Notes: a model not told the origin generated them from the sequence alone. A DNA stretch of 61,735 bases from an uncultured Prevotellaceae bacterium (GCA_900320045.1 ONQT01000016.1:1-61735); one strand, 5' to 3'; numbered from the stretch's first letter, positions 46,841 to 56,028 are shown. Program-made: numbers and translations.

Positions 46841-49800
46841 ATGCAAGACTTCGTACATCTTCATGTACATACTTATTACTCGATACTTGACGGTCAGTCC
46901 AGCATTAAGCGACTGGTTGACAAGGCCATAGGTAACGGCATGCGCGGCATGGCCATTACCGACCACGGCGACATGTTCGGTATCAAGGAATTTCACGACT
47001 ATGTAGGCGGCATCAACAAGGGTCGCAAGAAGGAGGGCAAGGAGCCCTTCATCCCCATCTTCGGTTGCGAGATGTATGTCTCACGCTACGGTTCCAAACT
47101 ACTGAAGGACGACAAGCGGCACCAGAGCGGCTACCACCTGATAGTATTGGCCAAAAACTACAAGGGTTACAAGAATCTTATCAAGTTGGTCAGCAATTCG
47201 TGGGTCGACGGCTTCTACATGCGCCCCCGAACAGACCGCGAGGATCTGGAGAAATACCACGAGGGCCTCATCGTCTGCTCGGCATGTATTGCCGGCGAGG
47301 TGCCCAAGAAGATTCTCGACGGCGACATTGCCGGAGCCCGCGAGGCCATCGAATGGTATCACCGTGTCTTCGGCGACGACTACTACCTGGAGCTGCAGCG
47401 CCACGAGGTGAAAGACCCTACCCTGCGTGCCAACCGCGAGACGTTCCCCCTGCAGCAGAAGGCCAACAAGGTGCTCATAGAGCTGGCTCACGAATACGGC
47501 ATCAAGCTCATCTGCTCCAATGATGCGCACTTCGTCGACCAGGAGAACGCCGAGGCTCACGACCACTTGCTGTGCCTCTCGACGGGCAAGGACCTCGACG
47601 ACCCCACCCGCATGCTCTACTCCAAGCAGGAGTGGTTCAAGACCCGCGAGGAGATGAACGACGTTTTCTCCGACGTTCCCGAGGCGCTGAGCAATACCTG
47701 CGAGATTCTCGACAAGATCGAAATCTATAGCATCGACCACGACCCCATCATGCCCTTCTTCCCCATCCCCGAAGACTTCGGTACGGAGGAAGAGTGGCGA
47801 CAGAAGTTCAGCGAGGAACAGCTCTACGAGGAGTTCACCCGCGACGAGAACGGCGAGAATCCGTTGCCTCGCGAGGAGGGCGAGAAGAAAATCAAGAAAC
47901 TGGGCGGCTACGACAAGCTATACCGCATCAAGTTCGAGGCCGACTACTTGGCGAAGCTGGCGTACGAAGGCGCCCACCGGCTCTATGGCGAGCAGTTGTC
48001 CAAAGAAGTCGACGACCGCGTGCGTTTCGAGCTGCACATCATGAAGACGATGGGTTTCCCGGGCTACTTCCTTATCGTGCAGGACTTCATCAACTCGGCA
48101 CGCGACGAACTTGACGTCTGGGTGGGACCAGGCCGTGGTTCAGCAGCCGGAAGCGTCGTGGCCTACTGCTTAGGCATCACCAAGATTGACCCGCTAAAGT
48201 ACGACCTGCTGTTCGAGCGTTTCCTGAACCCCGACCGTATCTCGCTACCCGATATCGATACCGACTTCGACGACGATGGCCGCGGCAAGGTGCTGAAGTG
48301 GGTTATGGACAAGTACGGTCATGAGAACTGTGCCCACATCATTACCTATGCCACGATGGCCACGAAGAACTCGCTGAAGGACGTGGCACGTGTGGAGAAA
48401 GTACCGTTGTCCGTCACCAACGCCCTGTGCAAGGCCATTCCCGACCGTCTGCCGGAAGGCATGAAGATGAACTTGCCCAATGCCATCAAGTGCACGCCGG
48501 AGCTGCGCGACGCCGAGGCTTCCAACGACCCCGCCCTGCGCAACACCATCAAGTATGCCAAGATGCTGGAGGGAACGGTGCGCGGCACGGGCATCCATGC
48601 CTGCGGCTTCATCATCTGCCGCGACCCCATCAGCGACTGGGTACCGGTCTCTACCGCCGACGACCCCGACTTCAAGGACACCAAGACCAACTGCACGCAG
48701 TACGACGGCCACGTCATCGAGTCGACAGGCCTCATCAAGATGGACTTCCTCGGACTGAAGACGCTGTCGGAGCTGAAGGAGGCCTGCGCCATCATCAAGC
48801 AGACCCGCGGCATCGACATCGACCTGGACCACATACCCATTGACGACCCCAAGACCTTCGAACTCTACCAGCAGGGCCGCACCATCGGTACCTTCCAGTT
48901 TGAGTCGAACGGCATGCAGAAGTACCTGCGCGAGCTGCACCCCACGGTCTTCGAGGACCTCATCGCCATGAACGCCCTCTACCGACCGGGACCTATGGAC
49001 TACATCCCCTCGTTCATTGCCCGTAAGAACGGCAAGGAGGACATCAAGTACGACATACCCTGCATGGAGAAGTACCTGAAGGATACCTACGGCATTACGG
49101 TCTATCAAGAGCAGGTGATGCTCCTGTCACGCCAGCTGGCCGACTTCACCCGAGGTGAGAGCGACGCCCTGCGTAAGGCGATGGGTAAGAAGAAGAAGGA
49201 CATCGTCGACGCCATGAAGCCGAAGTTCATTGAGGGCGGCAAGAAGAACGGACACGACCCGAAGGTGCTGGAGAAGATCTGGGCCGACTGGGAGAAGTTC
49301 GCCTCCTACGCCTTCAACAAGTCGCATGCCGCCTGCTACTCGTGGGTAGCCTACCAGACGGCGTATATCAAGGCTAACTACCCCGCCGAGTTCATGGCAG
49401 CCATCATGAGCCGCCGCCGTGACCAGATTACGGAAATCACCAAGCTCATGGACGAGTGCAAGACCATGGGCATCGACACCCTTGGACCGGATGTCAACGA
49501 GTCGTACCAGAAGTTCGGTGTCAACAAGAGGGGTGAGATACGTTTCGGACTGGCGGCTATCAAAGGTATTGGCGACGGTGTGGCACAGGCCATCATCGAC
49601 GAGCGCGAGAAGAACGGACTCTACAAGGATATCTTCGACTTCGTGCAGCGTGTCAACTTCGGGCAGGTCAACCGCAAGGCCTTCGAGTCACTGGCCCTGA
49701 GCGGTGGCTTCGACAGCTTCGGCATTCGCCGCGAGGACTTCTTCGCCCAAAACAACAAGGGTGAGACATTCATCGACACCATCATGCGCTACGGCCAGAT

Positions 49801-50554
49801 GTATCAACAGGAGAAACAGGAAGCCCAGAACTCGCTGTTCGGCGGCTTCGACGACGGCGTGGAGATTCAGACGCCCCCGCTGCTCAAGTCGGACATCCGC
49901 TGGAGCGACATCGAACGATTAAACAAGGAACGCGAGCTGGTGGGCATCTATCTCTCCGCCCATCCGCTGGACGAATACAAGATTGTGCTCGACAACCTCT
50001 GCAACACCCAGTGTGACGAATTGGCAGACGTCAACCAGCTGAAGGACCGCGAGGATGTCATCATCGGTGGCATTGTGACAGCCGTCCGCACCCGTTTCGA
50101 CAAGCGCGGACAGCCCTGCGGCTTTGTCACCCTCGAAGACTTCAACGGCTCTGGCGAACTGGCACTCTTCGGCGAGGAATGGGGGCGTTGGAGCGGTATG
50201 TTCACAGAGGGTGCCTCCGTCTATATCACCGCCAAGGTGAAGCCCCGTTTCCAGTACAGCGACATCATGCAGCTGAAGGTGCAGAACATCGAGTACCTGC
50301 AGTCCATTAAGGACCGCGCCATCGACCGCATCACCATCTCGCTCACCACCGACCTGCTGGACGACCGGATAGTGACCGAGCTGGGCGAGCTCATCAATGA
50401 GAACCCGGGCACCACCAAGCTCTTCTTCCAGCTGCACGACTCGACGGGCAAGCACCATGTCCTGCTGCGCAGCACCACGAAGGAGATTGACGTCAAGAGC
50501 ACCCTGGTGCACTTCATCGAGCAAACCCCCGCCCTGGATTATAAGATAAATTAG
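46841..50554 (+). CDS. dnaE: DNA polymerase III alpha subunit (1237 aa)
   Basis: Replicative polymerase. PHP domain at the N-terminus (FVHLHVHTYYSILDGQSS, ITDHGDMFG), palm with PDIDTDFDDDGR carrying the catalytic aspartates (about residue 470), GPGRGSAAGSVVAYCLGIT before it, fingers, tandem HhH region (GIKGIGDGVAQAI, about 905) and a C-terminal OB fold (VIIGGIVTAVRTRFDKRGQ, about 1065). Full length. A TAACTTTAC box lies 29 bp upstream as a degenerate -7. Divergent from psd. Confidence 0.97.
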   Translation: MQDFVHLHVHTYYSILDGQSSIKRLVDKAIGNGMRGMAITDHGDMFGIKEFHDYVGGINKGRKKEGKEPFIPIFGCEMYVSRYGSKLLKDDKRHQSGYHLIVLAKNYKGYKNLIKLVSNSWVDGFYMRPRTDREDLEKYHEGLIVCSACIAGEVPKKILDGDIAGAREAIEWYHRVFGDDYYLELQRHEVKDPTLRANRETFPLQQKANKVLIELAHEYGIKLICSNDAHFVDQENAEAHDHLLCLSTGKDLDDPTRMLYSKQEWFKTREEMNDVFSDVPEALSNTCEILDKIEIYSIDHDPIMPFFPIPEDFGTEEEWRQKFSEEQLYEEFTRDENGENPLPREEGEKKIKKLGGYDKLYRIKFEADYLAKLAYEGAHRLYGEQLSKEVDDRVRFELHIMKTMGFPGYFLIVQDFINSARDELDVWVGPGRGSAAGSVVAYCLGITKIDPLKYDLLFERFLNPDRISLPDIDTDFDDDGRGKVLKWVMDKYGHENCAHIITYATMATKNSLKDVARVEKVPLSVTNALCKAIPDRLPEGMKMNLPNAIKCTPELRDAEASNDPALRNTIKYAKMLEGTVRGTGIHACGFIICRDPISDWVPVSTADDPDFKDTKTNCTQYDGHVIESTGLIKMDFLGLKTLSELKEACAIIKQTRGIDIDLDHIPIDDPKTFELYQQGRTIGTFQFESNGMQKYLRELHPTVFEDLIAMNALYRPGPMDYIPSFIARKNGKEDIKYDIPCMEKYLKDTYGITVYQEQVMLLSRQLADFTRGESDALRKAMGKKKKDIVDAMKPKFIEGGKKNGHDPKVLEKIWADWEKFASYAFNKSHAACYSWVAYQTAYIKANYPAEFMAAIMSRRRDQITEITKLMDECKTMGIDTLGPDVNESYQKFGVNKRGEIRFGLAAIKGIGDGVAQAIIDEREKNGLYKDIFDFVQRVNFGQVNRKAFESLALSGGFDSFGIRREDFFAQNNKGETFIDTIMRYGQMYQQEKQEAQNSLFGGFDDGVEIQTPPLLKSDIRWSDIERLNKERELVGIYLSAHPLDEYKIVLDNLCNTQCDELADVNQLKDREDVIIGGIVTAVRTRFDKRGQPCGFVTLEDFNGSGELALFGEEWGRWSGMFTEGASVYITAKVKPRFQYSDIMQLKVQNIEYLQSIKDRAIDRITISLTTDLLDDRIVTELGELINENPGTTKLFFQLHDSTGKHHVLLRSTTKEIDVKSTLVHFIEQTPALDYKIN

Positions 50555-50642
50555 GGGGGAAAGATGAGAAGTGAGAGATTGGCACGGAATTTGTAAATAG
50601 TTAAATTGAGAAATTAATTGTATAATTGTAAATTACCCCATT

Positions 50643-50957
50643 ATGGAAGTAACAATCACAAGCGAGAACTTTGAGAGTCTGAAGAATGGCGCACAGCCGT
50701 TAGTAGTTGATTTCTGGGCAACATGGTGTGGTCCTTGCCGCATGGTAGGTCCCGTTATCTCCGAGCTCGCCGCTCAGTACGATGGCAAGATTGCTGTCGG
50801 CAAGTGCGACGTTGAGGAAAACGAGGAGCTGGCCGTAGAGTTTGGCATCCGCAACATCCCCACCATCCTTTTCTTCAAGGGTGGCCAGCTGGTCGACAAG
50901 CTCGTCGGTGCCCAGCCCAAGGCCAAGTTGGAAGAGAAGTTCCAGGCCCTGCTGTAA
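50643..50957 (+). CDS. trxA: Thioredoxin (104 aa)
   Basis: Classic thioredoxin: WCGPC at residues 28-32, buried D23, cis-proline in RNIPTILFFKGGQ (about 74), and normal length. Cytoplasmic dithiol reductase. It starts 88 bp after dnaE in an AT-rich gap and is closed by a very strong terminator. Confidence 0.97.
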   Translation: MEVTITSENFESLKNGAQPLVVDFWATWCGPCRMVGPVISELAAQYDGKIAVGKCDVEENEELAVEFGIRNIPTILFFKGGQLVDKLVGAQPKAKLEEKFQALL

Positions 50958-50979
50958 TCTTCGTTAGGAGAAACTCCAC

Positions 50980-51017
50980 AAAACCGGGAAGTGTCCGTGT
51001 GGCACTTCCCGGTTTTT
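50980..51017 (+). terminator. Terminator of trxA
   Basis: A perfect 14-bp stem (AAAACCGGGAAGTG / CACTTCCCGGTTTT) with a 9-nt loop and a T-run; the leading A-run makes it work in both directions. Confidence 0.92.
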
Positions 51018-51027
51018 GGCATCTCGT

Positions 51028-51161
51028 CAGCCGCCAAAAGCCCTATTCGTGACTGGCGGAAAGAAATTTACGCGCTAAAATCTGGAAATATCTGGTACAA
51101 CTAAGATGAATCTGAAAAGCGTAAATAAGGACTGCACTGAGGACGTGCAGTCCTTTTTTAA
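51028..51161 (+). ncRNA. Candidate structured small RNA between two terminators
   Basis: After the trxA terminator come CCGCCA/TGGCGG (51031-51036 with 51054-51059), then ATTTACGC (51066-51073) pairing with GCGTAAAT (51119-51126) around a 45-nt loop, and immediately a perfect 11-bp terminator stem AAGGACTGCAC/GTGCAGTCCTT (51127-51137 with 51145-51155) plus T-run. No reading frame fits. A second terminator here needs its own transcript. A promoter is not clear. Confidence 0.5.
51127..51160 (+). terminator. Second terminator before the DUF6621-like gene
   Basis: Perfect 11-bp stem followed by seven T residues; 110 bp downstream of the trxA terminator. Confidence 0.88.
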
Positions 51162-51203
51162 TTTTTTAATCTGCTAATTCTTTCGTTTTTGCCAAATAAT
51201 GTG

Positions 51204-51212
51204 TACCTTTGC
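51204..51212 (+). promoter_or_regulatory. -7 box immediately before the DUF6621-like start
   Basis: TACCTTTGC ends 4 bp before the ATG at 51217, predicting a leaderless or nearly leaderless mRNA and ruling out the in-frame ATG at 51199. Confidence 0.7.
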
Positions 51213-51216
51213 AGAG

Positions 51217-51807
51217 ATGAAAGAACAAAAGTGGAGCAAAAACGTAATCCTTGTCGACGCTGACTACGTCGACAAGGTGGCGTTTGACCTCATCGTCAAC
51301 TTCGAACGCATGCTGGGACGCCGCATTCCGCAGGCCGACATGGCACGCTGGCTGGAGTGTGTGGCACTAGATGGAGGACTGAGACCTCAACCTTCAGACC
51401 TCAGCCTTCAGACTTCTATCCAAGTGGTCTTTCTCCACCAGAAACCGACGATGGACAACTTCCTGCCAGGCTCCTTTACAGAGCTGGACGGCAAGGCATT
51501 CGAGAGCGAGCTGGGCGAGTTTCTCATCAGCTGTGTACCCATCGAGCAAATGACCACGATGGACGATCTCTTCCTGGAATCGCTGCAGGTCGTCAGCAAC
51601 GCCCAGGAGGTGGAGCGACTGATGATTGTGCCCAACGAAGACTCTATATATAATAAGGTACGCGAGGCTCTGCGTCATGCCAATCCCGACCTGCACGCTA
51701 CGGTGTTTACCATGCAGCCGCAACAGGGAGGACCGTTCAGGCAGGAAATCCTGGGCTATTCGCTCATGGCCGCCCTGGGCATTAAAGCCGAAGAAATAAA
51801 GAATTAA
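51217..51807 (+). CDS. DUF6621-like conserved protein (196 aa)
   Basis: Begins MKEQKWSKNVILVDADYVDKVAFDLIVNFERMLGRRIP; VILVDADYVD resembles the acidic first strand of NYN/Rossmann-type folds but no nuclease triad is evident. MIVPNEDSIYNKVREAL and QPQQGGPFRQEILGYSLMAALGI are likely conserved blocks. From memory this matches a Bacteroidales family (DUF6621) of unknown function. Residues about 57-66 derive from a 14-bp tandem repeat and look inserted. It is 19 bp before the saccharopine-dehydrogenase-family gene and probably co-transcribed. Confidence 0.72.
   Translation: MKEQKWSKNVILVDADYVDKVAFDLIVNFERMLGRRIPQADMARWLECVALDGGLRPQPSDLSLQTSIQVVFLHQKPTMDNFLPGSFTELDGKAFESELGEFLISCVPIEQMTTMDDLFLESLQVVSNAQEVERLMIVPNEDSIYNKVREALRHANPDLHATVFTMQPQQGGPFRQEILGYSLMAALGIKAEEIKN
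51385..51412 (+). repeat. Two 14-bp tandem repeats inside the DUF6621-like gene
   Basis: CCTCAACCTTCAGA and CCTCAGCCTTCAGA are adjacent. They encode the proline/serine-rich RPQPSDLSLQTS. Confidence 0.85.
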
Positions 51808-51826
51808 CAATAAAATAAAATTGACT

Positions 51827-53068
51827 ATGGCAAAAGTATTAATGATTGGTGCAGGTGGCGTAGCCACTGTAGCTGCGTTTAAGATTGCTCAGAACGCTGA
51901 TGTGTTTACAGAGTTCATGATTGCCAGTCGACGCAAAGCAAAATGCGACAAGATTGTAGAGGATATCCACAAGGCTGGATATCATATGGACATCCAGACG
52001 GCACAGGTGGATGCCGACGACGTGGAGCAGCTGAAGGCGCTCTTTTCGAGTTACAAGCCCGAGCTGGTTATCAACCTTGCCCTGCCCTATCAGGACCTGA
52101 CCATCATGGATGCCTGTCTGGCTTGTGGCTGTAACTATCTGGACACCGCCAACTACGAACCGAAGGACGAGGCACACTTCGAGTATTCGTGGCAGTGGGC
52201 CTATCGTGAGCGCTTCGAGAAGGCTGGCCTGACGGCTATCCTCGGTTGCGGCTTCGACCCAGGTGTCACTTCTATCTATACAGCCTATGCTGCCAAGCAC
52301 CACTTCCAGGAGATGCAATACCTGGACATCGTCGACTGCAATGCAGGCGACCACCACAAGGCCTTCGCCACCAACTTCAACCCCGAAATCAACATCCGCG
52401 AGATTACCCAGAAGGGTTTGTATTGGGAGAACGGCCAGTGGGTGGAGACAGAGCCTCTGGAGATTCACAAGGATCTGACCTACCCCAACATCGGTCCGCG
52501 CGACAGCTACCTGCTGCACCACGAGGAGATTGAGTCGCTGGTCATCAACTATCCCACCATCAAGCGCGCACGCTTCTGGATGACCTTCGGTCAGCAATAC
52601 CTGAAACACCTCGAGGTAATCCAGAACATTGGCATGAGCCGCATCGACGAGGTGGAATACGAAGCTCCGCTAGCCGACGGCAGCGGCAAGACCGTCAAGG
52701 TAAAGATTGTTCCCCTGCAGTTTCTCAAGGCCGTGCTGCCCAACCCGCAGGACTTGGGCGAGAACTACGAGGGTCAGACCAGTATCGGTTGTCGCATCCG
52801 CGGCATCGGCAAGGACGGCAAGGAGCACACCTATTACGTCTATAACAACTGCTCGCACCGTGCTGCCTACGAAGAGACGGGTATGCAAGGAGTCTCGTAC
52901 ACCACCGGTGTACCGGCCATGATTGGTGCCATGATGTTCTGCAAGGGCATCTGGAAGAAGCCCGGTGTCCACAACGTCGAGGAGTTCGACCCCGATCCCT
53001 TCATGGAGCAGCTGAACAAGCAGGGCCTGCCTTGGCATGAAATCCACGACGGCGACCTGGAGTTGTAA
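51827..53068 (+). CDS. Saccharopine dehydrogenase family, probably carboxynorspermidine dehydrogenase (413 aa)
   Basis: Rossmann start MAKVLMIGAGGVATVAAFKIA at the ATG at 51827 (a TTG at 51821 is less likely). ASRRKAKCDKIVEDI follows, and LACGCNYLDTANYEPKDE, GCGFDPGVTSIYTAYA and YTTGVPAMIGAMMFCKGIWKKPGVHNVEEFDPDPF are typical of carboxynorspermidine/carboxyspermidine dehydrogenases of gut Bacteroidales. It would make carboxyspermidine from aspartate semialdehyde and a diamine. The decarboxylase partner is not in the window. Saccharopine or related reactions cannot be excluded. Confidence 0.85.
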   Translation: MAKVLMIGAGGVATVAAFKIAQNADVFTEFMIASRRKAKCDKIVEDIHKAGYHMDIQTAQVDADDVEQLKALFSSYKPELVINLALPYQDLTIMDACLACGCNYLDTANYEPKDEAHFEYSWQWAYRERFEKAGLTAILGCGFDPGVTSIYTAYAAKHHFQEMQYLDIVDCNAGDHHKAFATNFNPEINIREITQKGLYWENGQWVETEPLEIHKDLTYPNIGPRDSYLLHHEEIESLVINYPTIKRARFWMTFGQQYLKHLEVIQNIGMSRIDEVEYEAPLADGSGKTVKVKIVPLQFLKAVLPNPQDLGENYEGQTSIGCRIRGIGKDGKEHTYYVYNNCSHRAAYEETGMQGVSYTTGVPAMIGAMMFCKGIWKKPGVHNVEEFDPDPFMEQLNKQGLPWHEIHDGDLEL

Positions 53069-53214
53069 AACCTCTCCCGGCCCCTCCCAAGGGGAGGAGG
53101 GCCTGCGGATAGATAATCAAACAATAAAAAATATAGTAATAACCAATAGAAAGCTTGGCTTATCCCTCTGAAACCGCCAGGCACTCCCCTCCTTGGGAGG
53201 GGTCGGGGGAGGTT
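53069..53214. mobile_element. MITE/REP-like element with 31-bp inverted ends
   Basis: The left arm (53069-53099, AACCTCTCCCGGCCCCTCCC...) is the near-perfect reverse complement of the right arm (53184-53214, ...GGGAGGGGTCGGGGGAGGTT). About 84 bp of AT-rich sequence lies between. The left arm begins at the base after the upstream stop; the right arm ends 4 bp before the recA ATG and supplies GGAGG at Shine-Dalgarno distance. No coding capacity, so it would be a non-autonomous element. Confidence 0.7.
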
Positions 53215-53218
53215 CAGA

Positions 53219-54247
53219 ATGGCAAAAAAAGAAGAAAAGCAGGAGGCGCTGACGCCTCAACAGGAGAAGATGAAAGCCCTGCAGGCTGCACTGGCGAAGA
53301 TTGAGAAGGACTTCGGCAAGGGCAGCATCATGAAGATGGGCGACGAAAAGGTTGAGAATGTCGAGGTGATACCAACCGGTTCTATCGGACTGAACGCCGC
53401 ACTGGGTGTTGGCGGATACCCCAAAGGACGTATCATCGAGATTTACGGCCCGGAGTCCTCAGGTAAGACTACACTGGCTATCCACGCTATTGCTGAATGT
53501 CAGAAATCCGGTGGCGTTGCCGCCTTCATCGACGCTGAGCACGCTTTCGATCGCTTCTATGCCGAGAAACTGGGTGTCGACGTGGACAACCTGTACATCT
53601 CGCAGCCCGACAACGGCGAGCAGGCTCTGGAGATTGCCGACCAGCTTATCCGCTCCTCAGCCGTCGACATCCTCGTAGTAGACTCTGTCGCCGCCCTGAC
53701 ACCGAAGAAGGAAATTGAGGGCGACATGGGCGACTCAGCAGTGGGTCTTCATGCCCGACTGATGTCGCAGGCCCTGCGCAAGTTGACGGGAACCATTGCC
53801 AAGACCAATACCACGTGCATCTTCATCAACCAGCTGCGCGAGAAGATTGGCGTCATGTTCGGCAATCCCGAGACGACCACGGGTGGTAACGCCCTGAAGT
53901 TCTATGCCTCGGTGCGTCTGGACATCCGCAAGGTGACGTCGCTCAAGGATGGCGACAACATCGTAGGCAACCAGGTTCGCGTCAAGATTGTCAAGAACAA
54001 GGTGGCTCCCCCCTTCCGCAAGGCAGAGTTCGAGATTACCTTCGGTGAAGGTATCTCGAAGGTTGGCGAAATTGTCGACCTGGCCGTCGAGCACGATATT
54101 ATCAAGAAGAGCGGCTCGTGGTTCAGCTACGGCGACTCCAAACTGGCACAGGGTCGCGACGCCGTGAAGGCGCTGCTGAAGGACAATCCTGAGCTGTGCG
54201 AGGAGTTGGAGGCCAAGATTATGCAGGCCTTGAAGGAAAAGGAATAA
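53219..54247 (+). CDS. recA: Recombinase A (342 aa)
   Basis: Walker [15 protein letters not shown] (about residue 80), KGSIMKMGD near the start, [20 protein letters not shown] (Walker B and L1), [36 protein letters not shown] (L2 and beyond). Full length, without intein. Homologous recombination and SOS induction. The promoter must lie within the inverted-repeat element or further upstream, as the element reaches to 4 bp before the ATG; no LexA-type palindrome was recognised. Confidence 0.98.
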   Translation: MAKKEEKQEALTPQQEKMKALQAALAKIEKDFGKGSIMKMGDEKVENVEVIPTGSIGLNAALGVGGYPKGRIIEIYGPESSGKTTLAIHAIAECQKSGGVAAFIDAEHAFDRFYAEKLGVDVDNLYISQPDNGEQALEIADQLIRSSAVDILVVDSVAALTPKKEIEGDMGDSAVGLHARLMSQALRKLTGTIAKTNTTCIFINQLREKIGVMFGNPETTTGGNALKFYASVRLDIRKVTSLKDGDNIVGNQVRVKIVKNKVAPPFRKAEFEITFGEGISKVGEIVDLAVEHDIIKKSGSWFSYGDSKLAQGRDAVKALLKDNPELCEELEAKIMQALKEKE

Positions 54248-54271
54248 GCACACCGCATCATAGTAAAAGCG

Positions 54272-54301
54272 AAAGCCGCCCCGCAATCGGGACGGCTTTT
54301 T
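54272..54301 (+). terminator. Terminator of recA
   Basis: AAAGCCG-CCCG and CGGG-CGGCTTT around CAAT with a C-A mismatch, followed by TT. It faces the convergent 54330-55880 gene. Confidence 0.82.
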
Positions 54302-54329
54302 GTGTTACACCTTATTTATAATATATAAA

Positions 54330-55880
54330 TTACTGCAAGGGAGTGCCTGTAGAGTGCTCGCCTCCGGCATAGGTCTCATAATCGTCTTTGGCGGCCTTGC
54401 GCTTAGCGGCAGGCTGCTTCTTCTTGGCAGCAGCAGCACGCTTCTTGGCCTCCTCAGCGCTCAGGCGGGCCTTGGCCAGGCGCACATGGCTGGTATCCTT
54501 GTCGAACCACACATCGAGGATAACGCCATTGGAACGGGAGTACATCCACTTCTCCTCACCACTTTCCTCAACAACCTTGCGGAAGGGTTCGCCGACAGCC
54601 ATCTCCACCTCTTCCTTACTCATGCCACGAATGACGCGACCCTCACGAATGGCAGCACGCGTCTCCTTACTGGTCTCCTTGGCAGCACCCTCGCCCATGC
54701 CAAAGACATAGCCGAAGAAGTTCTCTTCAATAGTACCGCGACGCTCGTTGTCGATGTCTGCCTCGCTGAAGGCTACATCCATCGTATAGACACGACGGCT
54801 CTCCGTCTCACGCATGGTCAATGTATAGAAGCGTGAGTTCTGAATGGGGGTGATATCGTCGACGATGAAACCCGTAAAGCTGGGCACCTTGACGATACGC
54901 ATCTTGCCGTCGCCCTTACTCCTCATCATCGTATGATGGTTGGTATGGATGGTCTTGCCGATATAGAAACTAATATCATCGGCAATTGTCATTGTGGCAC
55001 CAGTATATTCGAAGGAGTTCTGGAACAGGAACTTCTCGTTGTCCATAATGAACTCGTCGTCGCGCAGGCTACAATTGGTCTTCGACATCGCCACACACTG
55101 GTAGAACTGGTCGCCATGATCGTCCTCGACAATGATTTTCACGGGAAAGTCGCGAGTACCCACACCTACGGCCTTGACGGTGACAACCTTGTTCTTTTCG
55201 ACCTTCACCTCCTTGAAGCCGTCGCTGTCATAGTCAGTGTCCACACGATAGTGCTGGGTACGTGTCAGTACCGGTTGACCGATCAGCAGTTCGCGAGCCT
55301 TGTCAACATCGCCCAGATAGGCCAGCGTCGGAACACCCTTGTGACTATAGCAGTAGTCATCGAACGAGCCCAGCGGCAATTCAAAGAAATAGTCCTTACC
55401 GTCGTTCTCGCAATGGAACATGACACGCTCACGACCGTTGGAAGCCTCCTGGTGGCCTTGATAGGACATGATGCAATGGCGCAAACGACCGTTGCCAACT
55501 TCCTTGGAGGTCTCAGCATCGCGGAAAGTATTGACCAGCAGGTCATATTTCTCGGGAACCACCATGAAGCGCATGCCTTCACGCCAGTCGCACATGCTGT
55601 AGAAACGGAAGTTCTTGCCCATGAAGTCGGTAGGTTCTGCCTCCTCCTGCTTGGCTGTGCCATTGCTGGCGGCAGCCTTGACAATGGTTTTCTTGACACC
55701 CTTGGTCTTTACGATGTAGTCGCTGCTGACGGGCTTGGGCGCAGCCTTCACAGGGACAACAGCCAGCACCTCCTTGACATCAAGGGGCCGCTGTATAGAA
55801 TCTTGTCCCATGACTGCCATTGTGACGAAAGTCACGCAGAACAGTATCATTGTTCGCTTTATCATCATGTAGTTTCGCAA
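54330..55880 (-). CDS. Secreted protein with C-terminal BamE/SmpA-like domain (516 aa)
   Basis: Signal peptide (MRNYMMIKRTMILFCVTFVTMAVMGQ; alternative start at 55865). The body (90-410) is made of beta-rich stretches I cannot assign (FRFYSMCDWREGMRFMVVPEKYD). Residues about 420-475 (IREGRVIRGMSKEEVEMAVGEPFRKV...EKWMYSRSNGVILDVWFD) look like the small SmpA/OmlA (BamE) fold. The end is a lysine/alanine-rich tail (AAAAKKKQPAAKRKAAKDD). No lipobox. Possibly periplasmic envelope protein. Own promoter at 55898-55906, convergent with recA. Confidence 0.7.
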   Translation of the reverse strand: MRNYMMIKRTMILFCVTFVTMAVMGQDSIQRPLDVKEVLAVVPVKAAPKPVSSDYIVKTKGVKKTIVKAAASNGTAKQEEAEPTDFMGKNFRFYSMCDWREGMRFMVVPEKYDLLVNTFRDAETSKEVGNGRLRHCIMSYQGHQEASNGRERVMFHCENDGKDYFFELPLGSFDDYCYSHKGVPTLAYLGDVDKARELLIGQPVLTRTQHYRVDTDYDSDGFKEVKVEKNKVVTVKAVGVGTRDFPVKIIVEDDHGDQFYQCVAMSKTNCSLRDDEFIMDNEKFLFQNSFEYTGATMTIADDISFYIGKTIHTNHHTMMRSKGDGKMRIVKVPSFTGFIVDDITPIQNSRFYTLTMRETESRRVYTMDVAFSEADIDNERRGTIEENFFGYVFGMGEGAAKETSKETRAAIREGRVIRGMSKEEVEMAVGEPFRKVVEESGEEKWMYSRSNGVILDVWFDKDTSHVRLAKARLSAEEAKKRAAAAKKKQPAAKRKAAKDDYETYAGGEHSTGTPLQ

Positions 55881-55897
55881 TTATTCAGTATTTTGCT

Positions 55898-55906
55898 GCA
55901 AAGATA
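55898..55906 (-). promoter_or_regulatory. -7 box of the BamE-like gene
   Basis: TATCTTTGC on the minus strand, 17 bp before the ATG at 55880. Confidence 0.65.
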
Positions 55907-55947
55907 CAACTAAGTTAGCACAAAACAAAAAGAAATTGTACTTTTTT

Positions 55948-56028
55948 TGTCACCACGTATGCCAAAATGTCACCATTAGGTACCTTATCATACATTTTGG
56001 CACGCCCTTTGCTATTTTGTCAGTGACA
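55948..56028 (+). promoter_or_regulatory. dnaK control region with sigma-54-type promoter
   Basis: TGGCACG-CCCT-TTGCT (55998-56013) matches the -24/-12 consensus exactly. Upstream, TGTCACCA occurs at 55948 and 55968, 20 bp apart. TGCCAAAATGT (55960-55970) and ACATTTTGGCA (55992-56002) form an 11-bp inverted repeat whose right arm covers the -24 GG. TGTCAGTGACA (56018-56028) is palindromic at the expected start. Confidence 0.65.
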
